64,000 nt of DNA from Batkoa obscura (GCA_030770535.1 JASVEC010000010.1:620001-684000); one strand, 5' to 3'; shown: positions 12,111 to 24,970, counted from the first letter of the stretch. Program-made: numbers and translations. The notes: generated by a model from the sequence alone, not told the origin.

Positions 12111-14921
12111 ATGCGCTTCTATTTAAAAAGACAAAAAACAATTTCAGAATTGACAATGGAAACCACTGAGGACATAGCAACTTCTATTTCAAATCCAAGT
12201 ATTAGAAGCGATCAACTACCAAATGGAAATAATGGTAAACAAGTTGGCGTGCAACTAAACGCCAAAAGTATCACTTTTGTTCCTCGTAAGAAAACTAATG
12301 CTGTAAGAGAAACGAATAATAATGGGAATGCTAGGCCTAATTTCAATAAATTTGATGGGAGGCAACATCAAGGTAATATGCTTAAGACACTTATCATCAT
12401 CTATTTTGTTTTTTGTTATGTATAAACTACTGATATTAACAATCCTGTTTTTTATTAGTCGACTCAACTGACTCTTCAGCCGGTGTCAAAATTAACAAAA
12501 ACAAATTCATTCCTAGCAACTCAAACTACGAAGCTCAATTTTTACAAGTGGTAGATAAAATAGCTATGAAATTTCCAATACTTTCTCGTGAATACACTAC
12601 TGCTTCCAATAATATCAAAGGGATGATTGAGCTCAGTATTGCTCCCTCTGATCCAGAGTTTCCGTATGAATTGGAAAAATTAAACCTTAAGATTATTGTT
12701 GGAGTCGAAAATAGGTTTCAATTACCTAGTTTAGTTAAAGTGCTTAATGCTGATATTCCAAGGGCTTTTGCAGTTAATATAGAGGGCGCTTTTATTAAAC
12801 AATGTAATTTAAAGAAGAATCAGTTGATTGAGAACTTAGTTTGGTTGGATAGAAATTTGACTGAAGTATTGAAGAGACCAGAAGCAAACATCATTAAGTT
12901 TGTTAGAAGAGCTCCAGTAGAAAGTGGGAGTATGAAAATTAATGATGCTGTGAGTGATAATAATATTAATGAAGTAAGTATTGATTTTAATAGAAATATA
13001 TAGTATATTTATTATATTTATAGAAAAAACAAATAGCAGTTGTTAAAAATAATATTGTAAATAGTTCTTTTAATACTCAACATAATGATCTTTTTAATCA
13101 TTATAACATTTCAGTCGAAGTAAATACTTAACGTTTAGTCTTCTTGAATTTATTAATTATTTTAAAGAAAAAACAAGAAACTGAAACTGTTGGTCTAACC
13201 CCTGAATTAAAGATGAGAAGAGAAAAAGAGATTACTCAAATTGAAAGGAGGTTTCGTCGTCATCATAAAGTTATATGGTAAAAATAGATAATTATTGAAT
13301 AGTTCATAATTAATATCCAAATAATTAGTGATGATAAAGACAAATATGTATTTGAAGTAAAACTCGAGCCATCCGATCCAGATTTTAAATTCAAAAAAGA
13401 ATGCTCATATTATTATTTAACAATAACAATACCTGCTCTATATCCTACACAAGGCAGCTCAATTTCTTTAAAAATTATACCTGGTAGACAAGCTCTAACT
13501 ATTAAGGATTACATGTTTAAGTAAGTTTTGTTTGGTGTTAATATGCTTAAAATTTAATTATTATTTTTAGGAATGTTGAAAAAGGATTTAACGATTATGC
13601 TTCTAAATCAAATACTACTACTATCTTACATTGCGTTAATTGGTTAGATACTAGATTAGAATCATTAATGACTTTACCACCATTAGAAACATCAATTCCT
13701 ACTCCACCCAAATCACCTGAAATGAACAATAATAGTTCAAAAATTCATTATCACCATGATATATATAATAATAATTCAAAAACTCATTATCAGCACGAAA
13801 TGAATAACAATAGTCCAAAAGTTTATCAACACCATGGAAAGAATGGAGATAAATATGATTTTAAAGAATTAATTGATTCCAAAGAATCATACATGAATCC
13901 CTATTTAAAAGAAAAACAAAATGAAAGTTTAACAATATATAATGATAAGGAGCATCAAGCTAAAGAAGAAATGAATAGCCAATTGCCTCCACCAACTTCA
14001 CACAATGGTATTCAGTTAAAATTTCCCAATCATGAAATCAAAAATGTATCATTATTAATAGCAGAATCTGTGGAATTAGAAGCTGTATGTGAACGTTGTA
14101 AAGCAAGGTTGGCATCACCAAAATTACTACCACATCATCAAACATTTTTTTCATGCTCCAAATGTAATAATAATTTGGCCCTGAGATTCAGACCTACAAT
14201 AATTCATCATGATTCCGATAGTTTAGGCTATTTAGATAATTTAAATTGCTCACCAATTTCTATTACTAAAGTAAGTTTGACTGTTAGTTGTAATAAATGT
14301 GAAAATTTAAATATTGGTTTAAATGGGTTCAAATCAATATTGTTATCTACTACTGTATCAGAAATCTGTAGATCTTGTCATACTCATTTTTCAGTTGAAA
14401 TGGGACTTTGTAAATTTATTCGTTTAGCTCCCTCTGTTGCTATTTTTGAATTACCAACTTCTACCTCCAATTTACCAAAAGCTCAATTATTAGGTGTCTT
14501 ACCAAAAAAAGAGAAATTGGATATAAAATTAGGTACTCCATTACCTTCCTTTGGTACATGTTCGCATTATCGAAAATCCTATCGTTGGTTACGTTTTCCA
14601 TGCTGTGGACAAGCATTTCCGTGTAGTACATGTCATGATCAATCTGTACAAAGTACAGAAAATAATCATGAATCTGTCTATGCTACATCTATGATTTGTG
14701 GGTACTGTTCTAAAGAATTTAACTATTTTTCTGGTAATCAAAACCAACCACAGTGTAAAGCTTGTGGGCATTTATTGACTCATTCTTCTAAAGGTAAAGC
14801 TTTTTGGGAGGGTGGCAAAGGGACAAGAGATAGAAGTAAAATGAATAAAAATGAAGGTAGAAAGTACAAAGGGTTGAATAAAACGGTATCTAAAAAGAAA
14901 CAGGCAGAGGAAAAAATTTAA
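12111..14921 (+). CDS. CHY-type zinc-finger protein with RWD-like N-terminal modules
   Basis: Exons are 12111-12372, 12459-12973, 13024-13119, 13168-13277, 13329-13520 and 13571-14921, giving 841 residues. The C-terminus carries a fungal CHY zinc-binding module from about residue 713: GTCSHYRKSYRWLRFPCCG, PCSTCHD, MICGYCSKE, CKACGH, then FWEGGKGTRDRSKM. A second set of zinc ligands lies near 563 to 660 (CERC, CSKC, CNKC, CRSC). Two upstream stretches, IELSIAPSDPEFPYEL and VFEVKLEPSDPDF with YPTQG, look like RWD-type folds, which bind protein partners. CHY fingers are linked to ubiquitin ligases and to mitochondrial import factor Hot13, but no RING finger is visible, so a specific role is not assigned. 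Asn-rich repeats occur around 440 to 480. Confidence 0.82.
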
Positions 14922-15190
14922 ATGGAAACATGACATCAGTTCTTGACAAAGGAGTGCTACATAGAATTGGATCGATATTAGGTTTCTATTACCTGGTTAG
15001 GAACTGAAGGTTTTGGTTGGTGAGATGAAAAGAAGATAATTGATATTAAAGTTGATAGTTAACTATGAGTCTGCTTGCTAACTTAAAATTGATTATACAA
15101 AATAGAGCACCCAAAGTAAATTTTAGTTTAGTTTTATTTAATTTGAATAAAAAGAAATCAAAACTTTATTACAAATAGTATATTTTATTA

Positions 15191-16245
15191 TTACACTCCA
15201 AAAAATTCATTCCCATTTTGTTTACATAAAGACATTAATTCATACGTTGTTATATTTAAAGCTTGACTAATTAACACTATAATATCCCTCATAACCTCAT
15301 CGATATAATTAATATTATGAGTATCAGATTCTAATAATATTCTATCCCTTGGGATGGTGTTGATAAGTTTATTGAACTTATTAAAATTCATACGACCATT
15401 AACTAATTTTGATATTGAAAAATAAACTTTTGGAAAGTGAAATTGAGTACTAATCTCCAACCCATGGGGTTCAATTAGTTTTACTAGCTGCTTATTAGGT
15501 TGATAGTGAATATTTAGCTTTTCCTTTTTACTAAAATTGATTACTTTTAATATTCCTTTAGCACTCTCATCACTACCTGAAAAAGAATGTAACATTAAAT
15601 TCTTTGGAAACGATAAATATTCTTTGGTTGGATCATCAAATGGTTTTAGTAAATCTTTTTTTATATGAGTGAAATAATCTAATATAGAACCTTGACATTG
15701 TACAACATGGATAGAGCAAGGTAGGTTAAGCAAAGCGGATAATTGAAACTGAAGTTTAAATTGGTGAAGTTGAAGTGTGAATGGATATAATTGTTTGGTG
15801 ATAGGATCAACGGCTATTTTATCGAGACCTGGATATCAAAAAATATATAAAAAATAAAAGCAATATAATAGCAAAAACATCTCTTACCAATCTCACCAAC
15901 CATCGCCCCTTTACACTTTTTTAAATTACTTAAAAGCAAATCTATCCACTCCTTGTCTCGTTTAAACTCATTGCTAGTTTTCTCTGAAAACCAAGGATGA
16001 ATACCAAAGCAAGGTATTACTCTCTTTGGGAATAAATCATATAATTGAGAGACTTTGTCCCAATCATTAGTTAATGTACCCATCACTGCAAGTTTTTTAC
16101 AGGTTGTAGTGGTTATTTTAAATTCTTCTGGATTATAGCTATCTTGAATGTGACAATGTGAGTCAATGAGTTCAGTTAAGTCTATGGACGAGATATCTTG
16201 TTGAGATGGTGTTTCTTGAGATAGTATTTCGTTAATTGGATTCAT
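15191..16245 (-). CDS. TatD-family metal-dependent hydrolase (Scn1-like)
   Basis: Exons are 16245-15888 and 15828-15191, 331 residues. TatD proteins are TIM-barrel metal-dependent nucleases. Visible motifs are IDSHCHIQD near residue 27 (metal-binding HxH), CFGIHPWF, VGEIGLDKIA (metal-bridging Glu, split by the intron), SIHVVQCQG, LMLHSFSGS and the final LESDTH. All expected metal ligands are present. The overall shape, with a short final helix ending NGNEFFGV, fits the fission yeast Scn1/cut9-interacting subgroup better than bacterial TatD. It is convergent with the CHY gene, 269 bases away. Nuclease activity is inferred from the family. Confidence 0.87.
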
Positions 16246-17314
16246 TTCATTATTAAAAAATCAAATTGAGAATTTTTTTTTCATCATTCAAATTTATATT
16301 GAATTTGAATGTTTATGAAATAAGAATTTGTTAACTGGTTAAGCGACTAGGAATTAATATAGGCTAGAAAGTAGTCCTTAGTTTATAGCTTAAGGCGCGA
16401 ATAGCTGTTGGCAAAAATTTCCTTGTTTTTTGTTGGATATGACAGATTTATCTAGTTCAACATAAATATTTTTAATCAAAGAGTACAACAATAATATACA
16501 TTATATTGTTGTAGAGCCTTGCAATATGACAGTATATTCAAGCAGAAAAAATAGCTGTTCATATTTAGTTACAATTAAAGCGATAATATTTTATTTTGTT
16601 TTAGTTGATTTTTATTTTCAAAAGTAGTTTTTTTACAATTTATTAATTTTCGTATATACTGCTTATGATGGTCTTATACATACCTTCAAAAAAGTTTAAG
16701 TCGGAAACTTAGAAACCAAAGCTTTTTGATTTTGAAAAAAATAGTTAATAGATTAAGAAAGATATAGTATTTTGCTATGATTTTAATGTTTTAAAAACCA
16801 TTTAAATTCATCTTGTACTTCATTTTAAAATTAATTGTTAGTGACACTGTAATATCTATAGCATTTGATGGGGCATTATCTGCTCTTAACTTGAATTTTG
16901 TTTAAATTGATCAAAACTTTTAATTTGTATTTTTTCACTTAAATGTTTTGATGATAAAACATTGAAGACTAATATTAATCTGACGTTTAAACGGGAGAAG
17001 TAGACAATTAAAAACTTTGATCCTCCTTCAAACCAAACCTGCAATATAAAATACTTTACTTCAATATTAAAAAAAACTTTGTTTTATAAAGCACTTTAAT
17101 AACTTACTAAAAGTATGAATTTAATTTCTAAATTACTTCTTAGTAACAAAATATGAAATTTATAGGGATAAAGCGAACATAAAAATCAAAAAATACCAAC
17201 ACTCCAATTATCAACCCACCAATCATAGAAATTCCAAAAAGTAACATAAAAATTCCAAAAATCCAAAACTCACTTTAACTTCAACTTCAAAAAAACTCAA
17301 AAAAACTCAACACT
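16246..17314. other. intergenic region between TatD and Arp4
   Basis: About 1.07 kb, AT-rich. I see no gene or repeat copy; promoters of the two divergent flanking genes must be here. Confidence 0.4.
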
Positions 17315-19033
17315 ATGACCAGTGGAAATTATGCCGGAGGTAACCGTAGTCTAACTCAATAACCAAAAAAGTGAACTTTTTAACTTTCGTCTATAGTTGA
17401 AATCCCCTCTATAGTATTAGATCTAGGATCCGATACGACACGTATTGGACATGCAGGAGAAGATTGTCCACGTAGTATGTTTCCTACAAATTTAGGTAAA
17501 AGGATAGGCGATTTTATTCCAGGAACCGATGGGGGATTTGGTAGTTCAAATAATAAGCATAATTATATTGGTGGTATTGGGAATACAGTTAACCATATAT
17601 CTGGAGTTGAAATGGTGAATCCATTTTCTGAAGGAGAGAGTGAGTTTTTTTGTTTGTAAAGTTACTATATTTTTTAGATAAAAAAGAGAACGAATTCTGG
17701 ATGATTTACCAATATTAATTTTGTATTCTCTAGTTGTCGATTATGATGCTTTTGAATCCGTTTGTAGTTATGCATTCAATCACTCTTTACGTTTAGGCTC
17801 CAATGAACAACCGTTATTATTTACTGAATATTCGTGGGCTAGCTTAAATCAAAGGGAAAAAGTAACTGAATTAATGTTTGAAACTTTTGATATCCCTGCT
17901 TTATATTTAGCTAGAAACGCTGTTTTATCTGCGTAAGTTTAATACCTTTTTAATATTTTAAGATGATAGAGATTAATAGAGGTTCTGAATTTTAGGTTTG
18001 CTAGTGGTAGAACAACTGCTTTGGTTTTAGACTCAGGAGCTTGTATGACTTCTGCAGTTCCTGTTTATGATGGCTATGTGTTAAAGAAAGGTAAGAAATA
18101 ACATAACAAATTAATTAACTGAATATAATGTATTTTTTTCTTTTAGGAATATTTAAACAACCATTAGGAGGCAATGATATCAATGAATATATTATTGAAG
18201 ATTTAAAAAAATTATATAATTATGAAGTAACACCATCCTATTTAATTAAAAATAGACAAATACTAGAAGCGGAAGCCTTACCTCAATTAGAGTTAAAACA
18301 GTTCGAAAATACTACAGAATCATTTAATAAGTTTATGAAATTAGTAAGGATAAAGTTTGTTATAGTAATAATAGTTTATTCCTTTGAATTTAGAATGCAG
18401 TAAATGAATTTAAAGAATCAACTTGTCAAATATTTGAATCCTTTTATAATCAAAAGTAAGTTAATAAATAACAAAGTAGACTATTTTTAATAACTTTTAT
18501 AACAACAATTAATCTAGTGCCATCGATACCCGTCCTGGTAAACCTTATGAATTTTCTGATGGTTATAATCGAATTTTTGGTTCAGAGCGTTTCCGTTATG
18601 GAGAAATAATGTTTCAACCCAACCTATTAACTAATCATAAAAAAGATATGAATAGTATCTCCAAATTAATAGTTGATAGTATCAACTTAATGGATGTTGA
18701 CTTAAAACCTCATCTTTGTCATAATATTATATTAAGTGGTGGGAATACCTTAATCAATGGATTTAATGATAGATTAGGTTATGAATTAAATAGTCAATTG
18801 TATGGGGTAAGTGAAGATAATCTTATATTATGTAATTTAGTAATGTTTTTATATTTTATATTTTATAGCAACGAATTAAATTAATTCATGGACCTAATAA
18901 TTTTGAAAGAAAATATACTAATTGGTTAGGTGGTTCTATTTTATCTTCATTAGCTACTTTTAATCAATTGTGGCTATCTAAATCCGAATATCAAGAATCT
19001 GGGACTTCTATTATTGAGAAAAAATTTGCTTAA
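17315..19033 (+). CDS. ARP4: actin-related protein Arp4 (BAF53/ACTL6 type)
   Basis: Exons are 17315-17339, 17397-17639, 17734-17932, 17996-18090, 18147-18343, 18394-18455, 18518-18806 and 18869-19033, 424 residues. Arp4 is a nuclear actin relative in INO80, SWR1 and NuA4 chromatin complexes. The actin phosphate loop reads [20 protein letters not shown]. The second loop reads [18 protein letters not shown], close to the BAF53 form. Then come [33 protein letters not shown] and the C-terminal [20 protein letters not shown], all Arp4-like. The intron at 17640-17733 is 94 bases, longer than its neighbours, because an earlier good acceptor (17672-17677) would lead to a stop. The first exon holds only eight codons. 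Confidence 0.92.
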
Positions 19034-19316
19034 ATAAAGTTTATTATTTTATTACTCTATATATTTGCATTACATATTTAATAATTGATTTTTTGAGTTT
19101 TTATTTTACTACATGCTACTTAAATTAGTGAGCAAAAGATTCCAACCAATTAAATTTAAAGATGAAATTATTAAAAATTTTATGGGATAAAAAAAGTCAA
19201 TTAAGGATAAAGATCCAGTATCAAAACTCGATCTTTTGATATTTTCAATAAATAATAAAATATTAAGTCAATAGAGACAATTGAAAGGAGATAGAAGAAA
19301 CAAAAAGTAAGGAAAG

Positions 19317-22300
19317 ATGAATCAACAAGAATTACCCAAAAAAGAATTAGCTTTGTATAAATCAATGCTCGTAATTTAACAATCTTTTGTTCATTTATAT
19401 AAATTAATGAAATCAAATCATTTTATTATAGAAACTCTTTGAATTCAAACAATATAAAAAAGGATTAAAAACTGCAGAAACTGTTTTAAAAAAGGTACCT
19501 GAACATGGAGGTAAATCTCATTTTTAATAATATCATAATATCCTCAGGACTAATTCATTTGTCTTTTTCTTTTTTTATTATTTACTTTAAAATAAATAGA
19601 AACCTTAGTCCTTAAAGGTTTATTTTTATCCCATCTTAATAGAAAAGAAGAAGGTTTTGAATTAGCTAAAAAAGGATTGAAGATTAATCCAAATAGTGGA
19701 ACTTGTAAGTAATATATAATTTAAAATGCAAATTTGAGAAAAGATAATAATAATACTAAAATTAAATTAAAAGCATGGAATGTTATGGGTATTATGTATC
19801 GAAATGAAAGAAATTATAAAGAAGCATTAAAATCTTTTATTGAAGCTATTAAATTTGATAAGGTAAATTAGATTGCATTATTTATTAATATTTTAAAAAC
19901 TATAAATAGCTAATATTAATTTATTTATATATATAGAATAATTTTCAAATTATAAGAGATATCTGTTATCTTCATATTCATCTTAGAAATTATGATTCTT
20001 TTAATGTAAGTTATATAATCAATTATAAACTCAAATCAATCAACTTAAACTTTATAATAGGAAATGAGTCAATTTATATTAAGTGCACGACCAGCGAATC
20101 GAGCCTTTTGGGGTGGCTTAGCAGTATCTTATCACTTAGTTAATAATTTAGATTCTGCTATCAAAGTATTAGATGCTTATATTGAAACATTTTATGTAAA
20201 TTTGAAACCGAAGTTAAATTAATTAATTGATAATAATAATTTTATTTTATTTACTTAGGAATCTAAAAATGTACCTGATTATGAACATTCTGAATTAATG
20301 TTATATCGTAATTTACTGTATCAAGAAAATGGACAATATGAAAAAGCAAAACTCGATTTGGATATTATTGAAAAAGATACATTTGATAAATTATCTCTTA
20401 CTTTATATAAAGGTAAAAAATTAGCGTGTTTTTGTTTTGTACTTATTGATTTGATTTAATTTGATTTAGCTCGTATTTTAAAAAAACTTGGAGATAAATT
20501 AGGAGCTTCCGAAACTTATAGAAAATTAATTAATATTAATCCAGACTGTAAAGAATATATATTAGAATTATTGGATATTGAAGAGTTAAATAAGGGTAAA
20601 TTATAAATCTATTATTAATTAAATAATTTATTTTATTTTCAATATAGATAATTTAACTTATGAAGATAACCAACGAGTATTAACTATATTTGATGATTTA
20701 CGTCGAGATAATCCAAAATCAAATTTATTAAAATATTTACCTTTAGTTTATAGTAATAGCGAGCAATTTGAAAGTTATGCTAAACCATATATAACTCATG
20801 CCATTAAAAAAGGGATCCCATCTTTATTTTCAAATTTAAAAGATTTATATAAAAATGAAGAAAAGAAAGAAATCATCATCAAAATTATTGAAGAGATTTA
20901 CAACGAAAGTAAAAATAGTAAAGATTTAGAAGTTAATGGAAATGGTAAAACTCTGATAAAATAATGAATTGAATTATATATTTACTGAATTTGTTTTATT
21001 TAGGTACTTCAGCTGCTAATGAAATCATCTGGAGTGAATATTTTTTAGCTCAACATTATGATAAAGTTGGAGATCACCAAAAAGCGTTAGAATTTATTGA
21101 ATTAGCTATTCAAAGGGAACCTAAAATGGTAGAATTATATATGACTAAAGCTAGGATTTATAAGGTAAATCGAATTAAAAAATACTATTTATTATTTAAA
21201 ATATTATAAATTAATATTAATATATGATATATTAGCATCTTAAAAACATTGAAGTAGCTAGTGAAGTTATGGAAGAAGCAAGAAAAATTGATCTTGCTGA
21301 TCGATATGTTAATACAAAATGTACAAAATATTTGTTACGTAATAATAAAGTAGAAGAAGCAGAAAATATTATTACTTTATTTGTTAGAGTAAGTTGAAGA
21401 ATTAATTTATAATTCATAATTTATATGGATAATAATATATTAAACTGATTCTTTTTTATAGCCTGATTCCAATGACAAATTGAACGAATTAGCTGAAAAT
21501 CAATGTTTATGGTTTGAAATTGAAGCAGCTAAATCTAGATATCGTCAGAATCAAATTGGCTTAACATTGAAAAAGGCTCATTTAATTGCTAAAGTAAATT
21601 GATTTAAATTCTCTATTATTATATAATGTTTAATATTTTTTAGCATTTCAATGATTTTGAAGATGATCAATTAGATTTCCATGGTTATTGTATGAGAAAA
21701 TCAACTGTTCGTCCATATTTAAGGTTATTATTATAATATATTAATTAATGCTATTATTAATTTAATTTAATTTAATTTATAGAGCTTTAGTATTTGAAGA
21801 TAAACTTTATTGTAATAAAACTTATCTTCAAGCAGTAGAATTGGCTGCTAAAGTAAATATTATAATTAAATTTAAAAATCAAAATTAACAATTATATTTT
21901 TAGTGTTATGTTATGATAGCTGAGAATCCAGAAGCAGCTAAAAATGCAGATAATCCAGAATATGGTAAATTTTAATCTTTTTTATATTAAATTGCAATAT
22001 AGTTTTTATATAATGTATTAACTTACTTTCATTATAAATAGCTAAGTTAAGTGCAGCTGAAAAGAAGAAATTAAAATTAAAACAAAAGAAAGCGTTACAA
22101 AAATCTAATCAAGAAAATGAAAAAAACAATGAGCTTACAGGGAAAAACGGTAAGTTAAATTAATATCATTGTTACAATTTTAATAAGTTGTTTATTTTTA
22201 TTATTTTTATTTTAGAATCCAAAAAAGATGAAGATCCAAAAGGTTTAAAATATTTTTCAGTAAGCTTTGAAAAAATTAATAATTTATTAATATTTATAAT

Positions 22301-22723
22301 TTATTAATATTTATTAAGATTCAAAATCCCCTTGAAGAAGCATTTAAATTAATTAAACCAACACTTGAATTTGAGGATTTAACATTATCTTATGTTCAAG
22401 CTTGTTTTGAAGTATTAATTCGACAAAGTAAGTTTTGTTTATTATCTTATCTTATAAAAAGATTATATTAACGATTTATATTATTATTAGATAAATTTCT
22501 TCTCAGTTTAAAGATGATATTAAAATCTATTAAATTAGATTCTAAAGATGCATTAATTCAAGAACAACTTAAAAAATTCATAGAATGCTTTAATGAAATT
22601 AAAAAACAAAAGAAGACACCTGAATATTTAATAAATACAGTTGAAAATCAATTGAAGAAGGTAACTGTAGATTATCCAGAATATCTAGATATAGTTGTTG
22701 GTTTACAAGGATTGGAGATTTAA
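19317..22723 (+). CDS. NAA15: N-terminal acetyltransferase A auxiliary subunit NAA15/Nat1
   Basis: Nineteen exons were traced: 19317-19370, 19432-19510, 19600-19704, 19774-19862, 19937-20005, 20061-20195, 20259-20412, 20470-20595, 20648-20944, 21004-21164, 21236-21388, 21462-21593, 21644-21723, 21783-21852, 21904-21964, 22042-22149, 22216-22259, 22319-22427 and 22491-22723; 752 residues. NAA15 is the TPR scaffold that docks the catalytic NAA10 to the ribosome. Evidence is MNQQELPKKELALYKSML with FEFKQYKKGLK, KGLFLSHLNRKEEGFELAKKG, SARPANRAFWGGLAVSYHL, the central FLAQHYDKVGDHQKALEFI repeat, DFHGYCMRKSTVRPYLR, and a basic KKLKLKQKKALQKS segment. It is somewhat shorter than human NAA15 (866). 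It is the most intron-dense gene in the window. Confidence 0.94.
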
Positions 22724-22925
22724 CTAAGTGAAAAATTAAAATATGAAGGTATGGGATTATATGTTGATGTGACTTTTTAATGAATAAAATTATTAAAAGT
22801 AATATACCTTTATTTGATTATTATTATTATAGATTTAATTTAATAGGAAATTATTTTATTTGAGTTAAAAGTAAGTTTATAAAATAATTAGAAATGAAGT
22901 TAAATTATTTTTTATTGTTTTATTA

Positions 22926-23033
22926 TATAAGGGGCTGTTTTTTTCCGCTTCATTACTTTTCTATTTTTAACACTATTTGAGTTAAAAAATTGTTAGTGAA
23001 ATTCTTAAACAGAAAAATATATCTACAATACAT
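22926..23033 (+). mobile_element. MITE-like repeat copy
   Basis: Left end ataaggggctgtttttttcc, core cttcattacttttctatttt and gttagtgaaattcttaaaca, right end decayed (aaaaatatatctac). It faces the next copy, forming a tail-to-tail inverted pair. Confidence 0.75.
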
Positions 23034-23051
23034 CCTCATTTAATGAATTTG

Positions 23052-23154
23052 ATTTGAAGATGTATTTTTGTCTAAGAATTTTACTAACAAATTTTCCACT
23101 TAAATAGCGCTTAAAAAATGGAAAAGTAATGAAGTCAAAAAAACACTCCCATTC
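23052..23154 (-). mobile_element. MITE-like repeat copy, inverted
   Basis: Reads in the opposite sense to its neighbour: gaagatgtatttttg, aagaattttactaacaaatt, ccacttaaatagcgcttaa, ggaaaagtaatgaagtc, ending cactcccatt. Confidence 0.8.
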
Positions 23155-23222
23155 AATAGCTTGAGAATGTATTTTAATTTTAATTTTATTTATTTTAAGT
23201 ATATTGCTACTTTGAGAATCTA

Positions 23223-23224
<2 letters not shown>

Positions 23225-23265
<41 letters not shown>

Positions 23266-23304
23266 GCTATCATTATTATTATTATTGCTATCATTATTAT
23301 TATA
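23225..23304. repeat. (ATT)n microsatellite
   Basis: About 80 bases of ATT repeat, interrupted twice by the same gctatc hexamer, which suggests that one interrupted block duplicated. Confidence 0.9.
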
Positions 23305-24303
23305 AAGTCATTCTTATTAAATTATTTTAATTAATAATTATTAAAAGTTATTTTGATAAAGTTAAAGTTGGAATAAAATGAAGTTATCTTTTTAATTTCA
23401 TCATAGAAGTTTTTTTATTTAGATAATCTTATAAATATAAATAAACTTGATAGTAATTATTTGTTAACTAAATAATTTAATACATTTTAAGATTTTAATT
23501 CAAAAGTGTAATTAGATAATTCCTTATTATTTTGTCTAAGGATAATGAAACAACATTTAATTTAACCCAAACAAATTACTATGAGCAAAAACTTTCTTAA
23601 CCTCAGTAAAATATCAATATTCCTTTAAATTTGTACTGAAATAATGAGATTCTATCACCATAATATAACAAAAAAAGCCTTTTAAAACTCATCATTCTTT
23701 TTATTGTACTGCTTTTCAGTTTTTTTAAATATTCTAATAATAAAGAGTAATAATTAAAAAAATTATTCCTAAAATAACTACCACTGTTAATAAAATGTTC
23801 TCAAACTGAATCTATTTCATATCAACTTCTGAAACAATGGCTTGTAATTTTTCAAACTACCAATAATGACCTAATTTTTATTATTTTATTTTAAACCAGT
23901 AATTTTATTATCTTAATTCAAATTAATATCTTATTTATTTTAATAAACAATCTAACTTAAAAAAAATTATACAATTTAATGTTACATTCTGTTTTATTTT
24001 TAAATAGTATATAGAACAAATAGAATCTTTATTCTCACCTCTTTTGCTATCACGCGACTTTATAACCTGCTTTTCTCAACGTCAATCAAATAACTCTTGA
24101 TTCATGATTTAGAATCATATTAACTTGAGTAACATTGTGGAGCATTCCGTTGAACCAATTAGATTTGAGGCTAGATAAAACTAAAATCTAGTATAAAATC
24201 AAACTAAATTTAATTTTATATTAATTTAATTTTTTTAAAAAGAGAATTTGTTATTTATTTTCATTATTATTATTACAAGCCAACATCAATTATCAATTCA
24301 AAT

Positions 24304-24564
24304 ATGTTTAAAAGAATTTGTATATTTTTCTATCTGTTACTCACCGTATTTTCAATCCCTTTACTATTACCCAGGAACTTAAATGATTTTCAATCAGGTT
24401 GTAGTACTGGTATAAAAAGCATAAGATTATTAAATGGTAGGAGTAATGAAAAAGAATGGAAACTAATAACAGAATCAAATCAATCTTATTTTAATATGGA
24501 TTTATTTACAACTACTCAAGGTCAAACATTACTATGGAATATTTTGGATTTCTTGTCTTTTTAA
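24304..24564 (+). CDS. small secreted protein (hypothetical)
   Basis: An 86-residue frame starts MFKRICIFFYLLLTVFSIPL, a convincing signal peptide. The rest reads like a small globular fragment with one cysteine, an Asn-Gln-Ser glycosylation site (SNQS) and an aromatic C-terminus (LLWNILDFLSF). It has no introns, and no family is recognised. Its stop codon lies only about 40 bases before a MITE copy (24604). It may be an intact short secreted protein, or the 5' part of a longer gene cut off by the repeat insertion; I cannot tell which. Codon use is similar to neighbouring genes. Confidence 0.5.
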   Translation: MFKRICIFFYLLLTVFSIPLLLPRNLNDFQSGCSTGIKSIRLLNGRSNEKEWKLITESNQSYFNMDLFTTTQGQTLLWNILDFLSF

Positions 24565-24603
24565 AAATCAAATAGTTTTGAATTTTTGCTAAAAAAAACA
24601 AGC

Positions 24604-24708
24604 ATATGGGGATGTGTTTTTGTATTTAAGAATTTTACTAGCAATTTTTCCACTTAAATAACGCTTAAAAGATGTAAAAATAATGAAATCAAAAAAACAT
24701 CCCCATAT
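24604..24708 (-). mobile_element. MITE-like repeat copy, full length
   Basis: One of the best copies, about 105 bp, with near-perfect terminal inverted repeats: atatggggatgtgtttttg at the left and aaaaaaacatccccatat at the right. Confidence 0.85.
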
Positions 24709-24871
24709 CTTTTTTATTTAACTGTGTTAAAAAGCCCCTTTTTATTCTCTTATGAATTCTACTTTCTATATTTCTTTTATCTTGTATTTACTTATAAATA
24801 AAAAATGGCAATTAAATTTCACTTTATATAAATATTTTAAAGTTATATTATTTTATTATTTTTATTTTAAC

Positions 24872-24970
24872 CTATGAGACTGTTTTAGTTTTGTCACTTT
24901 TTTCATTTTTTAAGGTGCTATTTAAGTGATAAAATTGCTAGTAAAATTGCCAAATAAAAAAACCACATAT
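24872..24970 (+). mobile_element. MITE-like repeat copy, decayed
   Basis: Core matches are clear (ttttttaaggtgctatttaa, gtgataaaattgctagtaaa), but both ends are eroded (ctatgagactg and aaaccacatat). This looks older than its neighbours. Confidence 0.6.

Larger units (their letters stand above)
22724..24303. other. intergenic region with MITE pair and microsatellite
   Basis: Contains an inverted pair of MITE copies (22926-23154), an ATT microsatellite (23225-23304) and a short decayed coding-like patch on the minus strand near 23700-23890 (see findings). No intact gene is seen. Confidence 0.5.
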
